Positions 1 to 7,496 are shown, counted from the first letter of the stretch. The stretch: DNA of 33,005 bases from an uncultured Porphyromonadaceae bacterium (GCA_900550025.1 URQP01000011.1:1-33005); one strand, 5' to 3'. Notes: a model not told the origin generated them from the letters alone. Translations and numbers: made by a program.

Positions 1-54
1 ACCCAAGACCCCAACATTAAAAGTGTTGTGCTCTACCAGCTGAGCTAGCGAATC
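1..54 (-). tRNA. tRNA-Lys (anticodon UUU), 5' part only
   Basis: Read on the minus strand, the sequence has a 7-nt acceptor arm strand (48-54), T8-A9, a GCTC/GAGC D-stem, a 5-bp anticodon stem CAACA/TGTTG and a 7-nt loop CTTTTAA whose anticodon TTT lies at 19-21. That anticodon reads lysine codons AAA/AAG. The variable region GGGTC and the start of the T arm follow, and the window edge cuts off the T loop and 3' acceptor strand. A perfect promoter lies just upstream (91-122). Identity rests on the anticodon and the D and anticodon arms; the missing half cannot be checked here. Confidence 0.93.
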
Positions 55-64
55 ATCATTTGCG

Positions 65-85
65 GCAATCAGTTCCCCTGATTGC
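65..85 (-). other. Perfect hairpin in the pre-tRNA-Lys leader
   Basis: GCAATCAG (65-72) and CTGATTGC (78-85) form an 8-bp stem with a 5-nt loop. It fills the interval between the predicted start site (about 84, seven bases past the -7 element) and the mature tRNA 5' end at 54. The nascent transcript would therefore begin with this hairpin. A role in transcript stability or RNase P processing is inference. Confidence 0.55.
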
Positions 86-90
86 GTGTG

Positions 91-122
91 CAAAGGTATG
101 CCGTTTTTTTCAATTGTGCAAA
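91..122 (-). promoter_or_regulatory. Bacteroidota-type promoter of tRNA-Lys
   Basis: On the minus strand TTTG (119-122), a 20-nt spacer and TACCTTTG (91-98) match the Bacteroidota housekeeping promoter TTTG-N19/20-TAnnTTTG exactly. The start site should fall near 84, about 30 nt before the mature tRNA 5' end. The same N20 arrangement recurs upstream of the tolC operon and of the PrsW-like gene. Confidence 0.85.
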
Positions 123-237
123 TTCCTTGCGTTTTTTTTGAAAATATTTTCACGAAACATAGCCTTTGGCCTCTTGGACAGAGTCCGGCAGCAAATGCCT
201 TTAGCCTGTCGTTTCGGGCGTTTCTGCCCGCCGCACG

Positions 238-669
238 TCAGAATTTATATGCCGCGCCGATTGTCAGGTAAACGTCGTCCCAGTGGTCGACATACTGGTA
301 TTTCAGTTCGAGTCCTATCGCCCATGCGGAATTGATGTTGTAGGCGAATCCTCCACCGATGTTCAGGCCTATTTTGTTCACATCGTCGCAATGGAAATAG
401 ATGGGGCCGGCAAGCGGGTAGAGGTCGAAGTTGCGCGGCAGCTCGAACCGGTAACGGAAGTCGGCATCGATGGTCAATGTGTGTACGTCGTTGAAATAGT
501 AGTTGAGTGTCGGCGCCACTTCAAAGTTTTTCGGAAGCTGGAATGTCACTCCTACTCCGAGTCCGAAATCGCTGCGGAGATTGGCTCTCATGTCGAGTTG
601 TTTCAGCCCGGCTGCCTGTACGGCTATTGCCGAAACGGCAAGCAGGGCGGAGATTAAAAGTTTTTTCAT
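238..669 (-). CDS. Small outer-membrane beta-barrel protein
   Basis: A 143-residue protein that opens with MKKLL and a hydrophobic stretch ending in AVQAA at residues 16-20, a clear Sec signal peptide. The mature part is about 120 residues of alternating polar and hydrophobic strands rich in aromatic residues and ends in YKF, a typical terminal strand with C-terminal phenylalanine for BAM-dependent barrel insertion. It resembles the 8-stranded OmpW/opacity-like 'outer membrane beta-barrel' families of Bacteroidota; no ligand or enzyme function can be read from it. It is monocistronic: a terminator (739-768) separates it from the lpxH side. A possible -7 element (TAACTTTA, 683-690) has no well-placed -33 box, so the promoter is unsettled. 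Confidence 0.8.
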   Translation of the reverse strand: MKKLLISALLAVSAIAVQAAGLKQLDMRANLRSDFGLGVGVTFQLPKNFEVAPTLNYYFNDVHTLTIDADFRYRFELPRNFDLYPLAGPIYFHCDDVNKIGLNIGGGFAYNINSAWAIGLELKYQYVDHWDDVYLTIGAAYKF

Positions 670-738
670 AACTAAACGTGATTAAAGTTACTATATAGTT
701 ATAACAAAGCAGTGCGGAATGTGTTCAGGTGATAGCAC

Positions 739-768
739 AAAAAAAGGAACTTTTTCACAAAGTCCCTT
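739..768 (-). terminator. Intrinsic terminator, minus strand
   Basis: Read on the minus strand, AAGGGACTTT (768-759), a 5-nt loop and AAAGTTCCTT (753-744) form a 10-bp stem with one G·U pair, running into a 7-T tract (745-739). On the plus strand the G·U becomes an A·C mismatch and no T tract follows, so it works for minus-strand transcripts. It most likely ends the sufT-lpxH transcript, though it lies about 260 nt beyond the lpxH stop. Confidence 0.8.
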
Positions 769-869
769 CCTCTATAGGTTTCCAATAGGTATAACTTTTT
801 AAGGTAAAAAAGATTGTTTTAGGTTTGTGATGCAAATGTGAGCCTTTATTTTTTGCTGTGCAAAGAAAA

Positions 870-891
870 AAATATGTTATGCAGCATATTT
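870..891. repeat. 22-nt palindrome, copy 1
   Basis: AAATATG and CATATTT frame an 8-nt centre. Both arms are identical in sequence and spacing to the copy at 1020-1041, exactly 150 nt away. Could be an operator pair or a weak AT-rich hairpin; neither is proven. Confidence 0.55.
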
Positions 892-1019
892 TCTGCTATG
901 AATTATAAGCGGCATTACACAACTGACTGATAAACAATCGCAAAGAGGCGGATGTAAGGTTTGAAAAATGTTATGTTAAATATTGTTACGTGCAAGGCAC
1001 TGGCATTGTAACCGCTTGA

Positions 1020-1041
1020 AAATATGTTGTTAAACATATTT
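1020..1041. repeat. 22-nt palindrome, copy 2, over the lpxH stop codon
   Basis: AAATATGTT (1020-1028) and AACATATTT (1033-1041) form a perfect 9-bp inverted repeat with a 4-nt loop. The lpxH stop codon (1030-1032) lies in the loop. Outer arms are identical to copy 1 at 870-891. Confidence 0.6.
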
Positions 1042-1770
1042 CTTAAGTGTAACTTTTGTTCCGTCGAATACGGCGTATGAGTTGAAATGTATCCAGTCGC
1101 CGAGTATTATTATTTCTGCCCCGCTTTCTAATTTTTTGTCGAGCATGATGTGGCGGTGGCCGAAAATGAAATAATCTATGTGCCGCGCTTGGTAGCTGTT
1201 TGCAAATTCCTCGAGATATTCGTTGCCTTCGCCGAGGTATTCGGGGTAGTCGTCGCCCGAGCGGCTGCTTTCCGACCATCGGAGGGCGAACGGGATTGTC
1301 CAGCGCGGATGAATGGCGGAATAGAGCTTTTGGCAAGTCTTGTTGCGGAATATTGCGCGCAGCATTCTGAATGACCGTTTGCGGCGGCCTACGCTGTCGC
1401 CGTGGGCAAGGAAAAAAGTTTTTCCGCCGGTCTCGACGATTTTTTCTCCGTCGACGACTGTCACTCCCAACTCTGCGGGCAGGTAGTCGAATATCCAGAT
1501 GTCGTGGTTGCCGATGAACCAGTAGATTTTAATGCCGGAATCTGACAACTCGGCGAGTTTGCCGAAAAAGCGCACGAATCCGCGCGGCACCACGTAGCGG
1601 TATTCATACCAGTAGTCGAGGATGTCGCCGAGCAGGTATATTTCGCGGGCGTCGTCTTTTATGCTGTCGAGAAATTCTGTGATTTTGCGTTCCTGCGCCA
1701 TGCGGTCGGGGATGTATTTTGCCCCGAGGTGGAAGTCGGACAGGAAATAGATGTTTTTCCGGCGGCTCAT
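1030..1770 (-). CDS. lpxH: UDP-2,3-diacylglucosamine diphosphatase (LpxH-like)
   Basis: A 246-residue metallophosphoesterase with the full motif set: D12-x-H14, GD at 48-49, GNHD at 87-90, AHGD at 122-125 and GHRH near 207. This matches the LpxH branch of the calcineurin-like family, which cleaves UDP-2,3-diacylglucosamine to lipid X and UMP at the inner face of the cytoplasmic membrane in lipid A synthesis. Length fits the family (about 240-260). The start was placed at the ATG of 1770, not the upstream in-frame ATG at 1821, because the protein then begins four residues before the first beta strand and the ATG overlaps the stop of the DUF59 gene (ATGA), a coupling junction. Some Bacteroidota paralogs act on other substrates, so substrate is family-based. 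Confidence 0.85.
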   Translation of the reverse strand: MSRRKNIYFLSDFHLGAKYIPDRMAQERKITEFLDSIKDDAREIYLLGDILDYWYEYRYVVPRGFVRFFGKLAELSDSGIKIYWFIGNHDIWIFDYLPAELGVTVVDGEKIVETGGKTFFLAHGDSVGRRKRSFRMLRAIFRNKTCQKLYSAIHPRWTIPFALRWSESSRSGDDYPEYLGEGNEYLEEFANSYQARHIDYFIFGHRHIMLDKKLESGAEIIILGDWIHFNSYAVFDGTKVTLKKYV

Positions 1771-2087
1771 AGCAGTCCCAGTTCGAGTTTTGCTTCTTCT
1801 GTCATCATGTCCTGATTCCATTCCGGCTCGAATACGATATTGACATCCACACCCGACACTCCCTCCACGCTTTCCACCTTCATCCGTATGTCTTCAATGA
1901 TGAAGTCGGCCGCCGGGCAATTGGGGGCGGTGAGCGTCATGTCGATTTTCACGTGTCCGTTTTCGCTCACGTCCAAGCCGTAGATTAGCCCGAGGTCGTA
2001 GACGTTGACCGGGATTTCCGGGTCGTAAACGGTTCGGAGCATCTTTACGATGCGTTCCTCTAATTGAAGTTTGTCGTTGATATCCAT
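1767..2087 (-). CDS. DUF59/MIP18-type Fe-S assembly factor (SufT/PaaD-like)
   Basis: A 106-residue single-domain protein of the MIP18/DUF59 family. Diagnostic features are the DPEIP motif (residues 22-26), the NVYDLGLIY segment and the APNCP motif with the conserved cysteine C57. Family members help load iron-sulfur clusters onto target proteins in the cytosol; in Bacteroidota they are usually stand-alone, as here. The stop codon overlaps the lpxH start (ATGA), so the two are probably translationally coupled although their pathways are unrelated. The start at 2087 lies only 5 nt after a TATTTTTG -7-like element, which would make the mRNA nearly leaderless. M16 (2042) is an alternative start, but it would trim a helix that homologs usually keep. 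Confidence 0.85.
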   Translation of the reverse strand: MDINDKLQLEERIVKMLRTVYDPEIPVNVYDLGLIYGLDVSENGHVKIDMTLTAPNCPAADFIIEDIRMKVESVEGVSGVDVNIVFEPEWNQDMMTEEAKLELGLL

Positions 2088-2092
2088 ATCTG

Positions 2093-2100
2093 CAAAAATA
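2093..2100 (-). promoter_or_regulatory. Possible -7 element of the sufT-lpxH unit
   Basis: TATTTTTG on the minus strand fits TAnnTTTG. No TTTG lies about 20 nt upstream of it, and the start site it predicts (about 2086) coincides with the start codon, so the mRNA would be essentially leaderless. Weak without a -33 box. Confidence 0.4.
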
Positions 2101-2165
2101 AGCCATTTATTTTTAACGGCCGATATTTGTGGGTGGAAATTAATGCGGTGTTTAATTTAAATTAC

Positions 2166-2173
2166 TACTTTTG
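2166..2173 (+). promoter_or_regulatory. -7 element upstream of the PBP1A gene
   Basis: TACTTTTG fits TAnnTTTG and predicts a start near 2180, giving a leader of about 35 nt before the ATG at 2215. A -33 TTTG at the usual spacing is not seen; the nearest T-rich stretch is too close. Confidence 0.55.
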
Positions 2174-2214
2174 CGAGTATAATATATATGTGTAACGTAT
2201 AAAAATCACGATAT

Positions 2215-4602
2215 ATGCCAGAAATGACGGAAAATGCTGTCAAAAAGAGCAAGAAGCGGAGCTATAGGGGTGTGGTAAGGTTGTTGTGGACTCTTAATGC
2301 ATTGGCTATAGTGGCGGTTGCCGTGTTCAGCGTGCTTATATATAATGGTGTCATAGGATATATGCCTCCTGTCGAGGACTTGCGTAATCCTAACGACAAG
2401 TATGCCACGCGGTTGTTCACGGCCGACGGCGAGGAGATGGGACGGTATTACCAAAGTAAAAACAACCGTGTATATGCCGATTATGACGAGATTTCGGAAA
2501 ACGTTGTCAACGCATTGATTGCGACAGAGGATGTCAGGTTCGAAAGCCATTCGGGTATAGATTTCCGCTCGTTGGCGCGTGTGCTTGTGAAGACCGTAAT
2601 TCTCGGACAGCGCAGTTCGGGCGGTGGTAGCACGATTACCCAGCAGCTTGCCAAACTGCTGTATTCCAGCAGCTCGAACAGTGTCTGGGAGCGTGCGATG
2701 AAGAAGCCGGTAGAGTGGGCGATAGCCGTGAAGCTGGAGCGTTATTATACGAAAGAAGAGATATTGAAGATGTATCTCAACCGTTTCGACTTCCTTAACA
2801 ATGCCGTGGGGATTAAGACGGCCGCATACGTGTATTTTGGCAAGACTCCGGCGGAATTGACCGTAGAGGAGGCCGCTACTCTTGTCGGTATGGCTCAGAA
2901 TCCGTCGCGCTACAATCCGGTGCGCTACAACGAGCGCACGCGCCAGCGGCGCAATGTCGTGCTGTCGCAGATGGAGAAGGCGGGTATGCTTACTGCTGCG
3001 GAGTGCGACTCATTGTCGGCTTTGCCATTGGTGCTTTCATTCCACCGTGTGGATCATAAGGACGGCATTGCCCCTTATTTCCGTGAGGCCGTGCGCCTGA
3101 TGATGCAGGCAAAGAAGCCGGAGCCGGGCGACTACCCGGAATGGGACCGCCAGCATTACATAGACGATTCCATAGCGTGGGAGAATAATCCGCTGTTCGG
3201 GTGGGTCGAGAAGACACGCAAGCCTGACGGCAGCAAGTACAACATCTATACAGACGGTTTGCGCATATATACCACAATCGACTCGCGGATGCAGCGGTAT
3301 GCGGAGGACGCTCTTGTGGGGCATTTGCGCGACAAGCTGCAACCTCAGTTCGACCGTGAGAAACGCAAGACAGGCCCTTACACACGGAATGCGGCAGAGT
3401 TGGGGAATGTCAAAGTCGAGCAGCTGATAGAAAAAGCGATACGCCAAAGCGAGCGTTACCGTGTAGGCAAGCTTGCCGGAATGAGCGATGAAGAGATTTT
3501 CGCCGATTTCGACAAGCCGGTGGAAATGACGGTGTTCTCGTACGACGGCGGTTTCGATACGACTATGACTCCACGTGATTCGGTGTTGTACCAAAAGATG
3601 TTCCTGAGAGCCGGGATGATGTCGATGGACGCGCATACCGGATTTGTCAAGGCATACGTGGGCGGCCCGGATTTCAGGTTTTTCCAATATGACATGGCAG
3701 GAGTGGGACGCAGGCAGATCGGGTCAACCGTCAAACCTTTCCTTTATACATACGCCTTTGAACAGGGGTATACGCCTTGCGACATGTTCCTTAACTCGCA
3801 GCCTACAATTGTTACTCCGGCAGGGCAGGTGTGGCAGCCACGCAACACGAGCCACGCGCGTGTCGGCGAGATGGTCGACCTTTATTGGGCTTTGACTAAT
3901 TCAAACAACTGGATTTCCGCGCGGTTGATGAGCGAGCTTTCTCCGGCGGCGCTTGTGCGTACGATGCATGCTTTCGGCATAACGGCGGAATTGCCGGCTG
4001 TCATGTCGTTGTGCCTCGGCCCTTGCGACATATCAGTGAGGGAGATGGTCACAGCCTATACGGCATTTTCCAATAAAGGATTGAGGGTGGACCCGTTGTA
4101 TGTGACTAAGATTACGGATAATAACGGAAATGTCATTTCCGAGTTTAAGCCACAGTTTACGGAAGTGATAAGCGAAGAGGCTTATTTCAAGATGATTGAC
4201 ATTCTGCAGAACGTAATCAATGCCGGCACGGGTAACCGCTTGCGGCGCGCGCCTTACAACATAACAGCCAAGATGGGAGGAAAGACAGGTACTACCAATT
4301 TCAACTCCGACGGTTGGTTCATGGGATTTACTCCGAGCTTGGTGACCGGTGTGTGGGTCGGTGGCGACGAGCGTTATATCCATTTTAACACAATGGCGCA
4401 AGGGCAGGGCGCATCCACGGCGTTGCCTATCTATGGAAGGTATATGACAAAAGTATATGCGGACAAGACTTTGAAATATAAGCAGGACGAGGACTTTCCT
4501 GCGCCGCCGCCCGGATTCACTCCGTGTTTCAAAGAATCGTTCGGTACGGATTCGATAGTGGCTCCGGTTACTATCGAGGCGATTGAAAATGTATACGATT
4601 AA
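2215..4602 (+). CDS. Class A penicillin-binding protein 1A (transglycosylase/transpeptidase)
   Basis: A 795-residue bifunctional peptidoglycan synthase. A short basic cytoplasmic tail is followed by one membrane anchor at about residues 20-45. The GT51 transglycosylase domain follows, with catalytic glutamate E105 in the ATEDVRF motif, a GGGSTITQQLAK motif and an LNRFDFLNNAVG motif. The transpeptidase domain has the SxxK box S504-K507 (acylated serine S504), SNN at 563-565 and KTG at 690-692. It polymerises lipid II and cross-links stem peptides in the periplasm. The length and motif order match MrcA-type PBPs of Bacteroidota. It appears to be transcribed alone, divergently from the sufT-lpxH pair. 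A second ATG lies at codon 4; either start leaves all domains intact. Confidence 0.95.
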   Translation: MPEMTENAVKKSKKRSYRGVVRLLWTLNALAIVAVAVFSVLIYNGVIGYMPPVEDLRNPNDKYATRLFTADGEEMGRYYQSKNNRVYADYDEISENVVNALIATEDVRFESHSGIDFRSLARVLVKTVILGQRSSGGGSTITQQLAKLLYSSSSNSVWERAMKKPVEWAIAVKLERYYTKEEILKMYLNRFDFLNNAVGIKTAAYVYFGKTPAELTVEEAATLVGMAQNPSRYNPVRYNERTRQRRNVVLSQMEKAGMLTAAECDSLSALPLVLSFHRVDHKDGIAPYFREAVRLMMQAKKPEPGDYPEWDRQHYIDDSIAWENNPLFGWVEKTRKPDGSKYNIYTDGLRIYTTIDSRMQRYAEDALVGHLRDKLQPQFDREKRKTGPYTRNAAELGNVKVEQLIEKAIRQSERYRVGKLAGMSDEEIFADFDKPVEMTVFSYDGGFDTTMTPRDSVLYQKMFLRAGMMSMDAHTGFVKAYVGGPDFRFFQYDMAGVGRRQIGSTVKPFLYTYAFEQGYTPCDMFLNSQPTIVTPAGQVWQPRNTSHARVGEMVDLYWALTNSNNWISARLMSELSPAALVRTMHAFGITAELPAVMSLCLGPCDISVREMVTAYTAFSNKGLRVDPLYVTKITDNNGNVISEFKPQFTEVISEEAYFKMIDILQNVINAGTGNRLRRAPYNITAKMGGKTGTTNFNSDGWFMGFTPSLVTGVWVGGDERYIHFNTMAQGQGASTALPIYGRYMTKVYADKTLKYKQDEDFPAPPPGFTPCFKESFGTDSIVAPVTIEAIENVYD

Positions 4603-4794
4603 AAGTTAAAAATAATTAAACAGCAGGATTCTTCGGCAGAACGTAAGTTTCAGTTTTCGATTCTTGTGGAGGTTTTTGTTTGAAGATTGCGCATTGTTCC
4701 GCGAAATGCTTAACATTCGTAACGACATCGCTGCTGTGGTGACAATCGAGTGGCCTTTTTAGCTTTTAGAGACGTAAATATGAATTACGGAAAT

Positions 4795-4825
4795 TTTTAT
4801 GTATTAGAAAAAATTGCTATAATTG
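4795..4825 (+). promoter_or_regulatory. Probable promoter of the carboxyltransferase gene
   Basis: TTTT (4795-4798), 19 nt and TATAATTG (4818-4825) approximate TTTG-N19/20-TAnnTTTG with one mismatch in each box. The predicted start near 4832 gives a leader of about 39 nt before the ATG at 4871. The rest of the 268-nt gap after the PBP gene holds no ORF or clear hairpin. Confidence 0.45.
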
Positions 4826-4870
4826 CAAAAGAGAAATAACAAAACATATAACCATAAAAACAATATCATT

Positions 4871-6742
4871 ATGAGTCGGAATCTGAAAGTAAGAGATTTA
4901 ACTCTGCGTGACGGACAGCAATCGTTGTTTGCCACAAGAATGAAGCAGGAATACATCGATAAATTACTTCCTTTATATAAGGATGCCGGTTTCTATGCGA
5001 TGGAAGTGTGGGGCGGTGCTGTTCCTGATTCTGTTATGCGCTATCTTGGCGAAGATCCATGGGTTCGGCTGAAGAGCATAAGCGATGCTATGGGCGGTGT
5101 GTCGAAGTTGACGGCATTGTCGCGCGGCCGTAATCTTTTCGGCTATGTACCTTATCCTACATCTGTTCTCGAAGGATTCTATAAAGAAGCAATAAAGAAC
5201 GGACTTAACATAATGCGTATTTTCGACGCCCTCAACGACTTGGACAATGTGAAAGAGTCGATAAAGCTCATCAACGAGATGGGCGGCATTGCCGACGGCG
5301 CGGTCTGCTACACTGTCGATCCGAAGGAAGAACCGGTGGAGATGCCTAAACAAGGTTTCTTTGCTAAGTTGTTCGGTAAAAAGCAGGAAGCGCCGGTGCA
5401 TGAAAAGATTTTCACGGACGAGTATTTTATCGAGAAGGCAAAAGGAATGGAGGCTTATGGCGCAAAAATCATAACGCTGAAGGATATGGCCGGCCTTGTC
5501 AATCCGTCGCGTGCTGCTTCTCTGATTTCAAAGATGAAGGCGGCGTTGAAGGTGCCTGTCGATTTCCATACGCATTGCACTCCGGGCTATGGGTTGGCAT
5601 CAGTGGTAATGGCGATGATAAGCGGTGTCGACATCGTTGATACTAATATATGGTACTTTGGCGGCGGTTCGGCTGCTCCTGCGATAGAGCTTGTCTATCT
5701 GTTCGCAAAGCGTCTCGATATTAACGTGGAAGTGAATATGGAGGCTGTAGGCAAGATTCGCAAGGAACTGAAGGAAGTGCGTAAATCGCTTGCCGATTTC
5801 GATTTGCATAAGGGTAACTTCCCGATTGATTTCGACCCGCTGGCTGATAAGCTGCCCGCCGACGTGGAGGCTCAGTTCGACCGTGCTGTGGCCGCTGCAA
5901 AGGCCAACGACGAGGATACGCTGCTTGACGCTTGCCATGCAATAGAGAAGTATTTCAACTTCCCGAAACCTAATTTGCTCGTTAAGGAGGCGGAAGTGCC
6001 GGGCGGTATGTACTCGAATATGGTTGCCCAGCTGAAAGCGTTGAATGCTGAGGATGTGCTTGACGATGCCATGCACCTTATCCCGAAAGTACGCCGCGAT
6101 GCCGGTTTGGTGCCGTTGGTCACTCCGACAAGCCAGATTGTAGGCAGCCAGGCAGTCAGCCTTGCCATCGACCGTAAGAAAGGCAATCCCGACTATGCTA
6201 CCAAATCGAACCAGTTCATAGCTTTGATTAAAGGGGAATATGGCAAGACTCCGGTGGCAATCGACCCCGCTTTCCGTGAGAAAATAACGGGCAGTCCGGT
6301 AGAGCATCCGTATGACGTGTCGAGCTATAAGGCACCTGAAAATCCGGTTCTCAATGACCTTGGCGGATGCAAGCTTGCCGAGAACGAGCAGGAATATCTG
6401 CTCCTTCAGCTGCTTCCTTCCGTTGCCAACGGATTCTTGAAGAAACGCCGTGAGGCAGAGCATAAGGCCGCGGCTCCGGAAGTCAAGGCGGAGGCTGCGC
6501 CGAAAGCAGAGGAAGCTCCGATTACCGGTCCGGTTGAACGTGCTCCTATGGGCGGAAAAATCATAGAAGTGAGAGTCAAAGCCGGCGATAAGGTCAAGAA
6601 GGGCGATTTGCTTGTGGTATACGAGGCAATGAAGATGGAGAACGAGCTTGCCGCCGAGCGTGACTGCACGGTTAAGCGGGTGTTTGTAGCCGTCGACGAT
6701 GTGGTGGGAACCGACGCTCCTCTTATCGAGTTCGAAGATTAA
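4871..6742 (+). CDS. Biotin-dependent carboxyltransferase (OadA / PycB / transcarboxylase 5S type)
   Basis: A 623-residue protein: HMGL-like TIM barrel (about 5-300, LRDGQQ at 12-17, metal-binding FHTHC motif), conserved carboxylase domain, an Ala/Glu/Lys/Pro linker (about 535-560) and a C-terminal biotinyl domain with EAMKMEN, biotinylated lysine K588. The family moves a carboxyl group between biotin and pyruvate/oxaloacetate; in Bacteroidales it is usually tied to decarboxylation or the methylmalonyl-CoA/propionate route. Which reaction it performs cannot be settled, because no beta/gamma pump subunits or biotin carboxylase are in the window. The start at 4871 is preferred over the in-frame ATG at 4823, which lies inside the putative -7 element. 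A Lys/Phe-rich loop (FFAKLFGKK) interrupts the barrel around residue 165. Confidence 0.9.
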   Translation: MSRNLKVRDLTLRDGQQSLFATRMKQEYIDKLLPLYKDAGFYAMEVWGGAVPDSVMRYLGEDPWVRLKSISDAMGGVSKLTALSRGRNLFGYVPYPTSVLEGFYKEAIKNGLNIMRIFDALNDLDNVKESIKLINEMGGIADGAVCYTVDPKEEPVEMPKQGFFAKLFGKKQEAPVHEKIFTDEYFIEKAKGMEAYGAKIITLKDMAGLVNPSRAASLISKMKAALKVPVDFHTHCTPGYGLASVVMAMISGVDIVDTNIWYFGGGSAAPAIELVYLFAKRLDINVEVNMEAVGKIRKELKEVRKSLADFDLHKGNFPIDFDPLADKLPADVEAQFDRAVAAAKANDEDTLLDACHAIEKYFNFPKPNLLVKEAEVPGGMYSNMVAQLKALNAEDVLDDAMHLIPKVRRDAGLVPLVTPTSQIVGSQAVSLAIDRKKGNPDYATKSNQFIALIKGEYGKTPVAIDPAFREKITGSPVEHPYDVSSYKAPENPVLNDLGGCKLAENEQEYLLLQLLPSVANGFLKKRREAEHKAAAPEVKAEAAPKAEEAPITGPVERAPMGGKIIEVRVKAGDKVKKGDLLVVYEAMKMENELAAERDCTVKRVFVAVDDVVGTDAPLIEFED

Positions 6743-6765
6743 GCATTTTGTATGATCTTTTTATC

Positions 6766-6798
6766 AGCGGAGGGCTTGTGTCCCTCCGCTTTTGTAAT
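6766..6798 (+). terminator. Intrinsic terminator after the carboxyltransferase gene
   Basis: AGCGGAGGG (6766-6774) and CCCTCCGCT (6782-6790) form a perfect 9-bp GC-rich stem with a 7-nt loop, followed by TTTTGTAATTTTT. It separates the carboxyltransferase gene from zapA, whose ATG is only 18 nt beyond the stem. Confidence 0.88.
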
Positions 6799-6807
6799 TT
6801 TTGATAT

Positions 6808-7110
6808 ATGATAGATCCGGAAAAACAGCAATTGACATTGAACATTGCGGACGAGAGGATTGTCACTACGGTTTTGCGTAAGGACGAATATGCCCTGAAG
6901 AAAGTGGAAAAAGAGGTGGACATCCTGTGGAATAAGTGGAAACTGATGCATCCGTCGCGCACCAAGACACAGATATTGGCGATGATGGCTTTCCAGTATG
7001 CCAAGCTGTATTATGACGTGGTGGGTGAAAGCAAGCGCCGGGAAAAGGAATTGAGCGATTTCATCAAGGAATATGAGGGGAAGATTGATGAAATCCTGCT
7101 GGATGTGTGA
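6808..7110 (+). CDS. zapA: Cell division protein ZapA-like
   Basis: A 100-residue protein with the ZapA layout: an N-terminal beta-rich part ending in an LRKDEYALKKVEKEV helix, then a long C-terminal coiled-coil helix (about 45-98). ZapA binds FtsZ and bundles protofilaments at midcell in the cytoplasm. The sequence is short and divergent; assignment rests on length, helix pattern and position next to a small coiled-coil gene, a probable small RNA and rny, a neighbourhood typical of Bacteroidota zapA. The ATG lies 18 nt past a strong terminator stem, so its own promoter must overlap the terminator; TAATTTTTG just upstream has one base too many for the -7 consensus. Confidence 0.8.
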   Translation: MIDPEKQQLTLNIADERIVTTVLRKDEYALKKVEKEVDILWNKWKLMHPSRTKTQILAMMAFQYAKLYYDVVGESKRREKELSDFIKEYEGKIDEILLDV

Positions 7111-7149
7111 CAAATTTGCAACACCGCGATTCGATTTTTCCTGAAATAT

Positions 7150-7180
7150 TTTTAATAACGGAAATAAAATGCTACTTTTG
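7150..7180 (+). promoter_or_regulatory. Promoter of the coiled-coil gene / small RNA unit
   Basis: TTTT (7150-7153), 19 nt and TACTTTTG (7173-7180). The -7 element is perfect and the -33 box has one mismatch. The predicted start near 7187 is 10 nt before the ATG at 7197. This argues against the longer reading frame that begins at 7107, because the promoter would sit inside it. Confidence 0.65.
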
Positions 7181-7196
7181 TAAAAAATTGGGCATA

Positions 7197-7493
7197 ATGG
7201 CTGAGACTTTGTCGGAGATTTTTGAGCGGATGCTTCAAAAGCAGCAGATTCTCGTTGACAAATACCATGCATTGGAGCGTAAGAACGGCGATTTGGAGGA
7301 CGAGAAAAAAGAGCTTGAGAAGGAGTTGCAAAAGCAAAAGGCAGAGATTGAGAAGTTGCAGATGGAAAATCAATATCTGAAAATTGCAAGAACGATTGCA
7401 CCCGATCAGAACGCATTGGAGAAAAGCCGGGAATTAGTGTCCAAGTTGGTGCGGGATGTAGAAAAGTGTATTGAGCGGCTGTCGGACAGTTAG
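7197..7493 (+). CDS. Small coiled-coil protein, possible ZapA partner
   Basis: A 98-residue, highly charged protein. Residues about 20-65 are almost pure heptad coiled coil (Glu/Lys/Leu/Gln), followed by a short break with a proline near residue 70 and a second helix. No signal peptide, cysteine cluster or enzyme motif is present. It lies directly after zapA, where a ZapB-like division factor would fit: E. coli ZapB is also a short (81-residue) coiled coil that binds ZapA. That link is inference from position and shape; the sequence itself is too low in complexity to prove homology. The start was chosen at 7197 because a good promoter lies just upstream. Confidence 0.65.
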   Translation: MAETLSEIFERMLQKQQILVDKYHALERKNGDLEDEKKELEKELQKQKAEIEKLQMENQYLKIARTIAPDQNALEKSRELVSKLVRDVEKCIERLSDS

Positions 7494-7496
7494 CGC

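Larger units (their letters stand above)
670..1029. other. Gene-free AT-rich interval between OMP gene and lpxH
   Basis: No convincing open reading frame exists on either strand. The interval holds the minus-strand terminator at 739-768, a promoter-like TAGGTTTG on the plus strand (820-827) with only TTTT at the -33 place, and one complete and most of a second copy of a 22-nt palindrome (870-891 and 1020-1041). Confidence 0.7.

Noticed and set aside
820..827. TAGGTTTG, a plus-strand -7-like box in the 670-1029 gap
   Set aside because: Only TTTT stands at the -33 position and no gene follows on the plus strand. Kept only as a possible small-RNA start.
5600..6463. 287-codon minus-strand frame inside the carboxyltransferase gene
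   Set aside because: It is antisense to strongly conserved carboxyltransferase domains and has no domain, signal or promoter.
7107..7196. 30-codon upstream extension of the coiled-coil protein
   Set aside because: A good promoter (7150-7180) lies inside it, and the extension has hydrophobic and cysteine-rich composition unlike the rest of the protein.
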